The notes: generated by a model not told the origin, from the sequence alone. DNA of 64,000 nucleotides from an uncultured Lachnospiraceae bacterium (GCA_949840915.1 CATKXY010000008.1:48240-112239), one strand, 5' to 3'. Positions 8,823-18,362 are shown, counted from the stretch's first letter. Numbers and translations are program-made.

Positions 8823-10919
8823 ATGGGGGACAAGACGAACGAAAAAAAAATCGGCAGGGTGACGCTGGATTACAGCAGGTATTCCGGGGAAGATCTGTAC
8901 TGTGACGGCGATGTGGAGGACGAGCTTCTGCAGATTGTGCGGGACATGTCTCAGGCGGAGTATGCCCGTGTCATCGAGGAACGAAAGAGCTGGCCTGTTC
9001 TCTATCATCTTTCGCCTCTTCGGGAGAATATCGTGGAGTGGATCCCCATGGAGCGGGACGCTAAGGTGCTGGAGGTGGGAAGCGGCTGCGGCGCCATCAC
9101 GGGAGCGCTTGCGAGGAAGGCGGGAAGCGTGACCTGTGTGGATCTGTCCGGGAAACGCAGTCTGATCAATGCTTACCGTCACAGCGAATGTGAGAACGTG
9201 AGGATTCATGTGGGTAATTTCAAGGATATCGAGCCGGATCTGCCCAGGGATTATGACTATATCTGTCTGATCGGAGTGTTCGAGTATGGTAAGAGCTATA
9301 TCGGCGGCAAAGCGCCTTACTCGGAATTTTTGCGTATCCTTCTGCCCCATTTGAAGAAGGGCGGCAGGATCATCATTGCCATCGAAAACAAATACGGCAT
9401 GAAGTATTTTGCGGGCTGCAAGGAGGATCATCTGGGAACGTATTTCTCCGGCATCGAGAATTATGAGGACGGGGGCGGAGTCAGAACCTTCAGCCGCAAG
9501 GGACTGGAGCGTATTTTCCAGCGCTGCGGTGTGGAGGAGTACCATTTTTATTATCCTTATCCCGATTATAAATTCATGACTACGCTCTACAGCGATGTGT
9601 ATCAGCCGGGGAAGGGAGAGCTTACCAATAATCTGCGGAATTTTGACAGGGACAGGATGCTGCTGTTCTCGGAGCGGGCTGCCTTTAACGGCGTGGTGGA
9701 GGATGAGCTGTTCTCTGTGTTTGCCAATTCCTATGTGGCGGTGATCGGCGGAGGGTTTCCTCTGAAATATACCAAATATTCCAACGACAGGGCGGCGGAG
9801 TATGCCATCCGCACCGAGATCGGAAAGGACGGGGCCGGCAGGGCCTATGTGCGCAAGTATCCCATGACAAAGGAGGCCAGGGAGCATGTGCGGGGTATGG
9901 CGCTGGCTTATGAGAATCTCCTGAAAAAGTATGAGGGAGGCAGACTGGAGATCAATGAGTGCAGGGTTGTGGAACAGGGGGAGACACTGTATGCGGAGTT
10001 TGCCTTTGTGGAAGGAATCGCTCTTTCCCAGTACATGGATCAGTGTCTGGAGAACGACGATCAGGAGGGTTTCCACAGGTATTTTAAGGAATATGTGGAG
10101 CGGATCGGCTACAACAGCAGCTTTGCGGTGGCCGACTTTGATCTGATCTTTTCCAATATTCTGGTTCATGGAGATACCTGGACCTTGATTGATTATGAGT
10201 GGACCTTCGGAAAACCCATCAGCACCAAGGAATTGGCGTTCCGCGCAATCTACTGTTATTTATTGGAGGATGAAAAACGAACTAAATTAAATCTCGATTT
10301 GATAATGAGCGAACTGGAGATTACGGAGGGAGACGCGGAGGGCTTTCGGGAACAGGAGATGGATTTCCAGAAATTTGTCACCGGCAATCGCCTCTCCATG
10401 GCACAGATGCGCGATGCCATCGGGTATCGCTGTATAGCGCCTCAGAAGTGGCTGGAGCGATGCCAGGATCTGGAGTCGGTGAATCGGGTTCAGATATACG
10501 AGGATCGGGGCGAGGGCTGCAAGGAGGAGGAATCTTATTTCGTTCGTGACGCCTATCAGAATGAGCAGCTTATTGAGCTGGAGCTGGCGGTGGACGGGAA
10601 TGTGCATTTGCTGCGCATTGATCCGGCATTTGACTGCTGTATGGTCAAAATTTTGGATATGAGCTTTAACGGAGAGCCGGTTCCCCTGGAGAAGCGAAAG
10701 GTTCTGCAGAGCAACGGGCGGATTTTGAAGTCTTCGGGGCGGGATGAGGGGCGTTGTCAGCCGGGTATTGTTTTCCCGGTGACGGATCCCAATATCTATA
10801 TCGATCTGACCCTTCTGGAGAGACGGGCAGAAAATATTCTGCATGCGCGCATGGAGATTGTGCGTCTGCCCCTGGACATGGCACAGGATATGGCGAAAGC
10901 GGTAAAGAGGATACTGTAA
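8823..10919 (+). CDS. Methyltransferase plus kinase-like fusion protein, WbdD-like
   Basis: A 698-aa cytoplasmic protein. Residues about 60-250 are a class I SAM-dependent methyltransferase: motif I VLEVGSGCGAITGAL (from about 82), acidic post-I VTCVDLS, and IIIAIENKYG. From about residue 320 a second domain looks like an aminoglycoside/LPS-kinase fold: AFVEG hinge region, a catalytic-loop-like DFDLIFSNILVHGD (about 438) and metal-site-like LIDYEW (about 456). A C-terminal beta-rich segment follows (about 560-690). This order matches the chain-terminating methyltransferase-kinase WbdD of E. coli O9a, though WbdD's long coiled coil is not obvious. The gene lies 10 bp after the Wzt-domain ATPase. 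The methyltransferase is firm, the kinase likely, and the terminator role is inference. Confidence 0.75.
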   Translation: MGDKTNEKKIGRVTLDYSRYSGEDLYCDGDVEDELLQIVRDMSQAEYARVIEERKSWPVLYHLSPLRENIVEWIPMERDAKVLEVGSGCGAITGALARKAGSVTCVDLSGKRSLINAYRHSECENVRIHVGNFKDIEPDLPRDYDYICLIGVFEYGKSYIGGKAPYSEFLRILLPHLKKGGRIIIAIENKYGMKYFAGCKEDHLGTYFSGIENYEDGGGVRTFSRKGLERIFQRCGVEEYHFYYPYPDYKFMTTLYSDVYQPGKGELTNNLRNFDRDRMLLFSERAAFNGVVEDELFSVFANSYVAVIGGGFPLKYTKYSNDRAAEYAIRTEIGKDGAGRAYVRKYPMTKEAREHVRGMALAYENLLKKYEGGRLEINECRVVEQGETLYAEFAFVEGIALSQYMDQCLENDDQEGFHRYFKEYVERIGYNSSFAVADFDLIFSNILVHGDTWTLIDYEWTFGKPISTKELAFRAIYCYLLEDEKRTKLNLDLIMSELEITEGDAEGFREQEMDFQKFVTGNRLSMAQMRDAIGYRCIAPQKWLERCQDLESVNRVQIYEDRGEGCKEEESYFVRDAYQNEQLIELELAVDGNVHLLRIDPAFDCCMVKILDMSFNGEPVPLEKRKVLQSNGRILKSSGRDEGRCQPGIVFPVTDPNIYIDLTLLERRAENILHARMEIVRLPLDMAQDMAKAVKRIL

Positions 10920-10940
10920 TCAGTATACCGGAAAGGGCTT

Positions 10941-12899
10941 ATGGGACTGAAAAAGCTTGTAAAGCAGGTATTCATAAATAAATATAACAAGCGTTATGAA
11001 AATGAACTGAACAGTCGGAGGGTCAGTTACCGGGACTGGATCGCAGATCTGGAGTCCGGGCCGGGCTCCTCAGATTGCGGGACTGACGGAGGATGTGATT
11101 GCGCATCCGCTTCCTGCCCGGTGGAATTTGTGGTATTATGTAATCCCCGGGGACGTGAGGCCGAGCATGCAAGGTTGTGGGCCGGAAGCTGGTTTGCCCG
11201 TTTCCCGGAAGCTCTGATACTCTATGGGGATGAGGATGTCTGGCCGGAGGGAGAGGAGCGCAGATCGCCGTATTTTAAACCGGACTGGTCGCCGGATCTG
11301 CTGGCCGGGCAGTTTTATCCGGGCGGTTTTGTGGCTGTGCGGAAGGAATGGTTTGAGACATGCACGGGAGAGCTTACGGATTACAACTGTGACACCCGGT
11401 CTCTTGTGTGCCGCCTGGTTGAACTGGCGGGCGGGTATGAGAAGGGGCGCGGAAGGAGAACGATCCTCCACATTCCCCGCATTTTGTTCCACAATGAGAG
11501 CGAGGCGGCCGGAGAGGCGTGGATGAATTACGGGAAGCCGCCGTATGGATGTAACTCTCAGGCGCTTTCGGAGGGAGAAGCCGTTTCCGGAATGTTGTCT
11601 GTCATCATTCCCTCCAAGGATAATCCCGATCTGCTGGAAAAGTGTATTCATGGCATTCTGGAGACGTCCGCGGATCTGCGCTATGAAATCATAGTGGTTG
11701 ACAATGGTTCCTCACAGGAGAACCGAGTGCAGCTGGAAGCCTTGTTAAAGGCTGTGCGGCGCAGCGGCGCAGCGGGGCTTGCCCGGTTGCTCTATCATTA
11801 TGAGCCCATGGAGTTTGATTTTTCAAGAATGTGCAATCTGGGGGCGAGAAAGGCTTCAGGAGAGCTGCTCTTATTTCTGAATGATGATGTGGAGCTGGTG
11901 GAACCGGGATGTCTGAAGGGAATGGCTCAGATGGCGGCCAGACCTTTTACGGGGGCTGTGGGCTTAAAGCTTCTGTATCCGGACGGAAAGGAGCTGAGGC
12001 GCATCCAGCATGCGGGTATCACGAATCTGCCCATGGGTCCGGTGCACAAGCTGCAGTTTTGTTCAGACGAGAAGGTTTATGCTTTGGGCAGGAACAGAGG
12101 CAGGCAGAATGTATTGGCGGTGACGGCGGCCTGTCTGATGGTGGAGAAGGAAAAATTCATGGAGGCCGGGGGCTTCGCCAAAGAATTACAGGTGGCATTT
12201 AATGACGTGGATCTGTGTTTTCAGCTCTATGAGCTGGGTTATGAGAATGTGTGCCAGTGCGACTGTTTTGCTTTCCATGACGAATCCTACAGCAGAGGGG
12301 ACGATGAGGCGCCGGAGAAGCTGGAGAGACTGTTGGGGGAGCGCAGGAGATTGTATGAGAGACATCCGCTGCTTGCGGGGGTGGATCCTTATTATTCCGC
12401 GTACTGGAACCGGGAAGGACTGGACACACATATCCGCCCGCAGTATGAGACACAGGGCAATCGTGTGCAGCGGGTAGAACGGCTGACAGCGGGCGGCTCA
12501 GGACCGGAGCCGGCGGGTTACCGGCAGGACCCGTGCCTGATGGTGAGAGTGGAGTCTGCGCTGGCAAACGGGGAGCAGAGCGGTGTGATCGTCACAGGCT
12601 GGAGTGTGGTTCTGGGAGATAATAACGCATGTTACGAAAAGGAGCTGATCCTGCGTCCGCAGGCAGAGACTACAGCGGACGAGGCAGTGGAATTTTACAG
12701 GATTCCCCTGCAGGGGCAGTATCGGCCGGATTTGACGGAGAATATGCCGGATCAGGTCAATGTGGGGCTGTGCGGTTATCAGGTTGAGCTTATGTACGCG
12801 GCTCTGCCTGAGGGCAGGTATCGCGTCGGGGCTTTGGCCGGGAACCGGGTGACAGGCACCAGGCTGATAAACTGGAGTAATCGGGTGGTGGATATATGA
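10941..12899 (+). CDS. GT2 glycosyltransferase with degenerate N-terminal GT domain
   Basis: A 652-aa protein of the rhamnan-type GT2 group. Residues about 55-150 look like the second half of a GT-A domain (LYGDEDVW, FKPDWSPDLLAG) without the usual nucleotide-binding first half, so this copy is probably not catalytic. A full GT2 domain starts at about residue 218 (LSVIIPSKDNPDLL), with VVDNGS, the DXD-like LNDDVEL (about 313) and FNDVDLCF (about 420). A C-terminal beta-rich domain (about 525-650) may bind carbohydrate or partner proteins. The start follows GGAAAGGGC. It overlaps the next glycosyltransferase gene by 4 bp (ATGA), a sign of coupled translation. The sugar donor is likely dTDP-rhamnose by context but is not proven. 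Confidence 0.85.
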   Translation: MGLKKLVKQVFINKYNKRYENELNSRRVSYRDWIADLESGPGSSDCGTDGGCDCASASCPVEFVVLCNPRGREAEHARLWAGSWFARFPEALILYGDEDVWPEGEERRSPYFKPDWSPDLLAGQFYPGGFVAVRKEWFETCTGELTDYNCDTRSLVCRLVELAGGYEKGRGRRTILHIPRILFHNESEAAGEAWMNYGKPPYGCNSQALSEGEAVSGMLSVIIPSKDNPDLLEKCIHGILETSADLRYEIIVVDNGSSQENRVQLEALLKAVRRSGAAGLARLLYHYEPMEFDFSRMCNLGARKASGELLLFLNDDVELVEPGCLKGMAQMAARPFTGAVGLKLLYPDGKELRRIQHAGITNLPMGPVHKLQFCSDEKVYALGRNRGRQNVLAVTAACLMVEKEKFMEAGGFAKELQVAFNDVDLCFQLYELGYENVCQCDCFAFHDESYSRGDDEAPEKLERLLGERRRLYERHPLLAGVDPYYSAYWNREGLDTHIRPQYETQGNRVQRVERLTAGGSGPEPAGYRQDPCLMVRVESALANGEQSGVIVTGWSVVLGDNNACYEKELILRPQAETTADEAVEFYRIPLQGQYRPDLTENMPDQVNVGLCGYQVELMYAALPEGRYRVGALAGNRVTGTRLINWSNRVVDI

Positions 12900-14983
12900 C
12901 GGAGACGATGGATATGACAGATGAGATAAAGACGGCAGACGAAGCCGTATCATGGAGAGCGGAATATGAGCGGGAGCATTTGAAATGCGCGGATCTGGCC
13001 TCGCGCGTTGCGGATCTGGAGTCTGCCAACGAGGAGCTGAACTGGAAGCTGAACCGCATCAGGAACAATCCGCTCTGGAAGCTGAGCAGGCCCCTCCGCA
13101 ATGTCATGCACTGGGGCATCAGACAGTGGGACAGGCTGCGAAACTGCGGCGGCGTCAGAGGTGTGTTCCGCAAGCTGGACTATAAGAAGCGGGAGCGGGC
13201 GGTTATGAGCAGTTACGGGACGGAGAGCTTTCCCGACCAGGAGCGGGTGCTTCTGGAACGGAATGCGGAATTTCCCCGCATGGTGAAGATCAGTATTCTG
13301 GTGCCGCTCTGGAACAACCGACGGGAATTTCAGATCGAGATGCTGGATTCCGTCATGAACCAGACCTATCAGAACTGGGAATTGTGCCTGGCGGACGGCT
13401 CCGATGAGGAGCATGCCTATATCGGAGAGCTGTGCAGAGAGTATGCGTCGCGGGCAGGCGGCAGGATTGTTTACCGGAAGCTGGAGAAAAACCTGGGGAT
13501 CTCGGGCAATACCAATGCCTGTCTGGAACTGGCTACAGGCGAGTATATCGGATTGTTTGATCAGGATGATATTCTGCATCCCTCCGTACTCTATGAGTAT
13601 GTGAAAGCGATCAACGAGCAGGGAGCGGACTATCTGTACTGTGACGAGACTACTTTCAGGAGCGGAAATATCGACAGGATGCTCACCATGCATTTTAAGC
13701 CCGATTATGCGCCGGATAATCTGCGGGCAAATAATTACATCTGTCATTTTAGCGTGTTTTCCAGAAAACTGCTGGATGGCGCAGAGCTTTTCCGCACGAA
13801 ATATGACGGGAGCCAGGATCATGATATGATTCTGCGCCTGACGGATAATGCGAAAAAGATCGTACATGTACCCAAGCTGTTGTACTATTGGAGAAGTCAT
13901 GCGGGCAGCGTCGCCTCCGGTATCGAGGCCAAGCCCTATGCTATCACGGCCGCCAAAGGAGCGGTGGCAGAGCATTTGAAAAAGCACGGATATGATCATT
14001 TTCATATCATCAGCACCCGCGCTTTTGAGACGATTTTCCGCATTCGATATGAGATCAAGGGGACGCCAAAGATCAGCATAATCATTGCAAACAGGGATCA
14101 TACGGAGGATTTGCGCCGCTGTGTGGCTTCTATCCGGGAGAAATCCACCTATGACAATTACGAGATTGTCATTGTGGAGAATAACAGTACGTCGCCGGAG
14201 CTGTTTGATTATTACGGGGAGCTTTTGGACTGTGATTTTGCCGCCTGTGCAGGCGAGGCTTCCGGGCAGGGAGGAACGCAAGCCGTCCATGACGGCGGAT
14301 GCATCAGAAAAGACAACATAACGGTTGTTATATATAAGGGTGAATTCAATTATTCGGCTGTAAATAATCTGGGAGTACAATATGCGGCGGGAGATTATAT
14401 CCTGCTTTTGAATAATGATACGGAGGTCATCACCGTCAACTGGATGGAGGAGCTTTTGATGTATGCCCAGCGCGAGGATGTGGGCGCGGTGGGAGCAAAG
14501 CTCTATTACGGAGACCGCACCATCCAGCATGCGGGTGTGGTCGTCGGACTGGGGGCGCACCGCACGGCGGGGCATACCCATTACCGGCAGTCCAGACAGA
14601 ATCTCGGCTATATGGGAAGACTTTGCTACGCTCAGAATGTCAGCGCTGTGACCGGAGCCTGTCTGATGGTAAAGAGGAGCCTGTATGAAGAGGCGGGAGG
14701 TCTGGAGGAGCGCTTTGCAGTCTCTTTGAATGATGTGGACTTTTGCCTGAAGCTGCGGGAGAGGGGGCTGTTAAATGTGTTTACGCCCTTTGCCGAGCTC
14801 TTTCATTATGAGTCGGTCTCCCGGGGAGCGGACGACAGCGGAGAGAAGGCACGGCGCTATGAGCGGGAGTGCGAGAGCTTCCGGGAGAGATGGAAGGCTT
14901 TGCTGGAGGCGGGGGATCCTTACTACAATCCCAATTTCTCTCTGGACCGCAGCGATTTCTCTCTAAAGCTTAACGGACAATAA
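12896..14983 (+). CDS. Bifunctional GT2 glycosyltransferase (two GT-A domains)
   Basis: A 695-aa protein with two complete GT2 domains. Residues about 20-60 form a coiled coil followed by NPLWKLSRPLRN, a common lead-in of rhamnan glycosyltransferases. Domain 1 starts at about 131 (KISILVPLWNN) with LADGSDEE, GISGNTNA, FDQDD (about 221) and an HFKPDYAPDNLRANNYICH segment. Domain 2 starts at about 391 (KISIIIANRDH) with VENNST, LNNDTE (about 505) and LNDVDFC (about 610). Two domains on one chain suggest it makes two linkages, or alternates them in a repeat. It overlaps the upstream gene by 4 bp and converges with a LysM gene 3 bp downstream. Acceptor and donor are unknown. Confidence 0.88.
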   Translation: MTETMDMTDEIKTADEAVSWRAEYEREHLKCADLASRVADLESANEELNWKLNRIRNNPLWKLSRPLRNVMHWGIRQWDRLRNCGGVRGVFRKLDYKKRERAVMSSYGTESFPDQERVLLERNAEFPRMVKISILVPLWNNRREFQIEMLDSVMNQTYQNWELCLADGSDEEHAYIGELCREYASRAGGRIVYRKLEKNLGISGNTNACLELATGEYIGLFDQDDILHPSVLYEYVKAINEQGADYLYCDETTFRSGNIDRMLTMHFKPDYAPDNLRANNYICHFSVFSRKLLDGAELFRTKYDGSQDHDMILRLTDNAKKIVHVPKLLYYWRSHAGSVASGIEAKPYAITAAKGAVAEHLKKHGYDHFHIISTRAFETIFRIRYEIKGTPKISIIIANRDHTEDLRRCVASIREKSTYDNYEIVIVENNSTSPELFDYYGELLDCDFAACAGEASGQGGTQAVHDGGCIRKDNITVVIYKGEFNYSAVNNLGVQYAAGDYILLLNNDTEVITVNWMEELLMYAQREDVGAVGAKLYYGDRTIQHAGVVVGLGAHRTAGHTHYRQSRQNLGYMGRLCYAQNVSAVTGACLMVKRSLYEEAGGLEERFAVSLNDVDFCLKLRERGLLNVFTPFAELFHYESVSRGADDSGEKARRYERECESFRERWKALLEAGDPYYNPNFSLDRSDFSLKLNGQ

Positions 14984-14986
14984 GCA

Positions 14987-16273
14987 TCAATTCACAAAGA
15001 CATGAGGCGCGAGAAACAGACGCTGCCCCGGCGAGATAACGTCCGGGTTTTCAATCCGGTTCAGAGGATCACTGCAGATGGTCTCTATGGTGCGTTCCAC
15101 AGCCAGGGGATGGGTTCTGTCAAAGAAGCGTCCGGCCAGGTTCCAGAGGGTATCGCCCTCTTCGATTTCGTACCAATAGGGAAAGATGATAAAACGGTCG
15201 ATGATGTCCTGGCGGCATTCAAATATCCCCGTTTTATCTTCCGCGCCGTCCTTGAATTCTTCTATGAGAAGAATCCACTGGAAGCTTTCATGCTCCCGCA
15301 TCTGAGGCAGATACACGGCGATGTTTCTGAGAGTGGTCTCTCCCCGGGCATGAGCGTATTCGTGGTATGGGGTGGAGACAAAGCGGCAGTCTGTCCAGGC
15401 GACCTCCTCCGGGAGGACGGAGCGGATCCTTGAGGCAATATTTTCACGGGCCAGCAATTCTTCGATGCCCGGCAGATCGATGTCATGAGCGGACAATCCT
15501 TCTTCCGCATAATTTTCTCCCGAGACGGCCAGCAGATAGAGGCGGCCCCGGTCGGCAAGCCGGTTCTCCTCAAGTCTCATATCCCGTTCCCATTGAATCG
15601 TCAGGCGTTCGAAGCCTTCGGCGGCAAGCTCTTCCTCTGTGCGCGTGTAGAGCATGTCCGCACACTCGTCGGAGCTGCCGTAGCTGACATCATTTGGAAA
15701 GTAAATTGCAAAATGATCTGTGAATATGGAACGCCAAGATGCATAATGCTGGATGCTGAGATAGGTGTAGGCGGGTTTTGCGTCGTATATTTCGCTGACG
15801 GGCATTCCCCGACGTTCATATAACTCGTCCAGATAGGCTGTATAGCGCTCGTCTCTGTTCTTTACGGAATCCCCTTCGCTCCCTCTGTAGTATTTATTTG
15901 CATGTGCATAATCGGTGAGATATCTGACATAGGGCACCGCATAGACATTTCCGCGGATGTCGTGCAGGTATACCTTCCGGTTGATTTCGGCCTGGGTCTC
16001 CAGTGCCTGCTGATGCATCTGCTCATACATTTTGCGGTAGAAGTCGCCCCAGGGCAGCGGGCCGTCTTTCTCCCCCGGGCAAGCGTCCTGGGACGCTTCG
16101 TCTTCTTCCAGCATAAGTGCTGCTTTTTCTACATAGTTAACGGTTTTCTCTGAGGAGAGCAAACCGGGGTATATAATGCATGAGATACATAATAGGATGA
16201 GCATCGGAAGCTTTGTGGTTTTATTGTGCTCTGTGGATTTTATTTTGTCCGTGACCGCTTGTTTTTCTTCCAT
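14987..16273 (-). CDS. Membrane-anchored LysM-domain protein
   Basis: A 428-aa protein with one N-terminal membrane segment (residues about 22-40, LPMLILLCISCIIYPGLL) and the rest outside the cell. The middle (about 60-355) matches no family I recognise; it is charged, with many Tyr and Glu. Residues about 370-425 form a LysM peptidoglycan-binding module (YEIEEGDTLWNLAGRFF, ISPGQRLFL). The start is set by an AGAGGAT site. It is the only gene on the opposite strand in the polysaccharide locus, facing the glycosyltransferase operon tail to tail and divergent from the phosphoglucomutase gene. A wall-sensing or scaffold role is possible but unproven. Confidence 0.75.
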   Translation of the reverse strand: MEEKQAVTDKIKSTEHNKTTKLPMLILLCISCIIYPGLLSSEKTVNYVEKAALMLEEDEASQDACPGEKDGPLPWGDFYRKMYEQMHQQALETQAEINRKVYLHDIRGNVYAVPYVRYLTDYAHANKYYRGSEGDSVKNRDERYTAYLDELYERRGMPVSEIYDAKPAYTYLSIQHYASWRSIFTDHFAIYFPNDVSYGSSDECADMLYTRTEEELAAEGFERLTIQWERDMRLEENRLADRGRLYLLAVSGENYAEEGLSAHDIDLPGIEELLARENIASRIRSVLPEEVAWTDCRFVSTPYHEYAHARGETTLRNIAVYLPQMREHESFQWILLIEEFKDGAEDKTGIFECRQDIIDRFIIFPYWYEIEEGDTLWNLAGRFFDRTHPLAVERTIETICSDPLNRIENPDVISPGQRLFLAPHVFVN

Positions 16274-16296
16274 TTTATCCTCTGTGCTCCTCCCGC

Positions 16297-16321
16297 GTGT
16301 GATAAATTGAAATTATCACAC
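16297..16321. promoter_or_regulatory. Perfect inverted repeat in the LysM/phosphoglucomutase divergent region
   Basis: GTGTGATAA and TTATCACAC form a perfect 9-bp dyad with a 7-base centre, 24 bp upstream of the LysM start codon. A second, smaller dyad (TGCAT and ATGCA) lies at 16325-16339. The dyad looks like a repressor or activator site; the regulator is unknown. The rest of this 250-bp region holds a possible phosphoglucomutase promoter (TTTTCA at 16383, TAAAAT at 16406). Confidence 0.45.
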
Positions 16322-16523
16322 AGGTGCATATTTTATGCATCATAATTCAATTCTTTTTGCATCAATTCAGGACATAAATTCCTTTTCAGAATTGTAAATG
16401 TGTGGTAAAATATTTAGACAGAATAGTCTCTGACAAGCGTTGCTTTATGATGCGCAGAGCGCGGAACGGGATAATGTTACACCTGAGGGTGTCGCATATA
16501 AAGAAATAAAGGAGGAAGTACAG

Positions 16524-18245
16524 ATGGGTTATATGGAGGAATACAAGTTCTGGCTGGAGGACGATTATTTTGATCCGGACACCAGGAAGGAGCTGGAGGC
16601 CATCAAGGATGATGCGGCGGAGATCGAAGAGCGTTTTTACAAAGAGCTTGAGTTTGGCACCGGAGGAATGCGCGGCATCATCGGCGCAGGAACCAACCGC
16701 ATGAATATTTACACTGTCCGCAAGGCTACTCAGGGACTGGCTAATTTTATTCTGAAGCAGGGCACTCAGAGCAAGGGTGTTGCCATCTCCTATGACAATC
16801 GCCGCATGTCAACTGAATTTGCCAATGTCGCTGCGCTGTGTCTGGCGGCCAATGGTATCAAGGCATACATATTCGAGAGTCTCAGACCCACTCCGGAGCT
16901 TTCCTTTGCGCTGCGCACGCTGGGCTGCACCGCGGGCATCATGGTGACAGCCAGTCACAATCCCCCTGAGTACAATGGATACAAGGTATACTGGGAGGAC
17001 GGCGCACAGGTAACTGCGCCCAAGGATAAAGAGATCATTACGGAAGTTTTGAATATCACGGATTACCACAGCCTGAAGACCATGGACAGGGCTGAGGCTG
17101 AGAAGGCAGGACTGTATCAGGTTATCGGCAAGGAGATCGACGATGCCTACATGGTGGAGCTGAAAAAGCAGATCATCCATCCCGACGTCATCGCGGAAGT
17201 GGCGGACGACATCAAGATTGTATATACTCCCCTCTGCGGAACCGGCAATAAGCCCGTACAGCGCGTGCTGTCTGAGCTGGGCTTCAAGAATGTGTATGTG
17301 GTTCCCGAGCAGGAGAATCCGGATCCTGATTTCACCACATTGGAATATCCTAATCCCGAGGACCCCAAGGCATTTACCTATGCCCTGAATCTGGCAAAGG
17401 AGAAGGATGCGGATATCGTGCTTGCCACTGATCCCGACGCGGACCGCCTTGGAGTGTATGCCAAGGACGCAAAGACCGGAGAGTATGTGGCTTTCACCGG
17501 AAATATGTCCGGTATGCTCATCGCCGAGTATGTGCTGCGGGAAAAGGCTGCCACAGGCACCATGCCTGCAAATCCTGCCATGATCACTACGATCGTGACT
17601 ACCAACATGACCTTCCCCATCGCTGCAAGCTACAATGTGAAGCTTATTGAGGTTCTGACGGGATTCAAGTTTATCGGTGAGCAGATCAAGCTGTTTGAGC
17701 AGAGCGGCAGCAATAATTATGTCTTTGGCCTGGAGGAGTCCTACGGATGTCTGGTGGGAACACATGCCAGAGATAAGGATGCCATTGTGGCTGTAATGTG
17801 CCTGTGTGAGGTTGCGGCTTACTGCAAGAAGCATGGCAAGACACTCTGGGATATGATGCTCGAGACCTATGAAAAATACGGCTATTTCAAAGAGACCCAG
17901 TACACTATCACCCTGAAGGGCATTGACGGAGCAAAGCAGATTGCCGAGATCATGGATAAACTGCGCAAGGATCCTCCCAAGGCATTCGGTGATTTGAAGG
18001 TATTGAAATTCCGCGATTACCAGGAGGATGTGATCCTGGATATGGAGACCGGAGAGAAGACCGCTACCGGTCTGCCCAAGTCTAATGTGCTCTATTTTGA
18101 GCTGCCCGACAACAACTGGTGCTGTGCCCGTCCGTCCGGCACGGAGCCGAAGATCAAGTTCTATATCGGTGTAAAGGGGAACAGCATCGAGGATGCGGCG
18201 GCAAAGAACGCAAAGCTGACCGAGGATATCAAGGCGCTGCTGTAA
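16524..18245 (+). CDS. Phosphoglucomutase/phosphomannomutase (phospho-sugar mutase)
   Basis: Interconverts glucose-6-phosphate and glucose-1-phosphate (alpha-D-phosphohexomutase family) in the cytoplasm, so it can feed RmlA. The 573-aa protein shows the phosphoserine loop TASHNPPEYNG with Ser144, the metal loop DPDADRLG (303-310), the sugar loop GLEESYG and the phosphate loop RPSGTEPKIKFY near the C-terminus. The ATG at 16524 follows AAAGGAGGAAG; an upstream in-frame TTG at 16440 would add 28 unrelated residues. It is placed inside the polysaccharide locus, divergent from the LysM gene. A gene symbol is withheld because phosphoglucomutase and phosphomannomutase activities cannot be told apart here. 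Confidence 0.93.
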   Translation: MGYMEEYKFWLEDDYFDPDTRKELEAIKDDAAEIEERFYKELEFGTGGMRGIIGAGTNRMNIYTVRKATQGLANFILKQGTQSKGVAISYDNRRMSTEFANVAALCLAANGIKAYIFESLRPTPELSFALRTLGCTAGIMVTASHNPPEYNGYKVYWEDGAQVTAPKDKEIITEVLNITDYHSLKTMDRAEAEKAGLYQVIGKEIDDAYMVELKKQIIHPDVIAEVADDIKIVYTPLCGTGNKPVQRVLSELGFKNVYVVPEQENPDPDFTTLEYPNPEDPKAFTYALNLAKEKDADIVLATDPDADRLGVYAKDAKTGEYVAFTGNMSGMLIAEYVLREKAATGTMPANPAMITTIVTTNMTFPIAASYNVKLIEVLTGFKFIGEQIKLFEQSGSNNYVFGLEESYGCLVGTHARDKDAIVAVMCLCEVAAYCKKHGKTLWDMMLETYEKYGYFKETQYTITLKGIDGAKQIAEIMDKLRKDPPKAFGDLKVLKFRDYQEDVILDMETGEKTATGLPKSNVLYFELPDNNWCCARPSGTEPKIKFYIGVKGNSIEDAAAKNAKLTEDIKALL

Positions 18246-18307
18246 AATATCCGCAAAATACCGGAGGGGCATTTCTGAGTAATGCCGTTAAGAGGTACTG
18301 ATGAGAG

Positions 18308-18362
18308 AAACAGCGAATTTCCGCCTTCGCAATGAATAGATATGGCGTGGAATTTGCTGTTT
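18308..18362 (+). other. Long stem-loop between phosphoglucomutase and glycosyltransferase genes
   Basis: AAACAGCGAATTTCCGCC pairs with GGCGTGGAATTTGCTGTTT (18 pairs including two G-T wobbles and one bulged T) around an 18-base loop. Only a short T-rich stretch follows (GTTTCCTTATG). It may terminate or attenuate read-through from the phosphoglucomutase gene, or be an mRNA stability element. The ATG at 18367 would lie directly at its foot, an argument for the later GTG start. Confidence 0.55.

Noticed and set aside
12950..14581. 543-codon open frame on the minus strand opposite the two-domain glycosyltransferase
   Set aside because: The plus-strand gene has two complete GT2 domains; the reverse frame has no recognisable motif.
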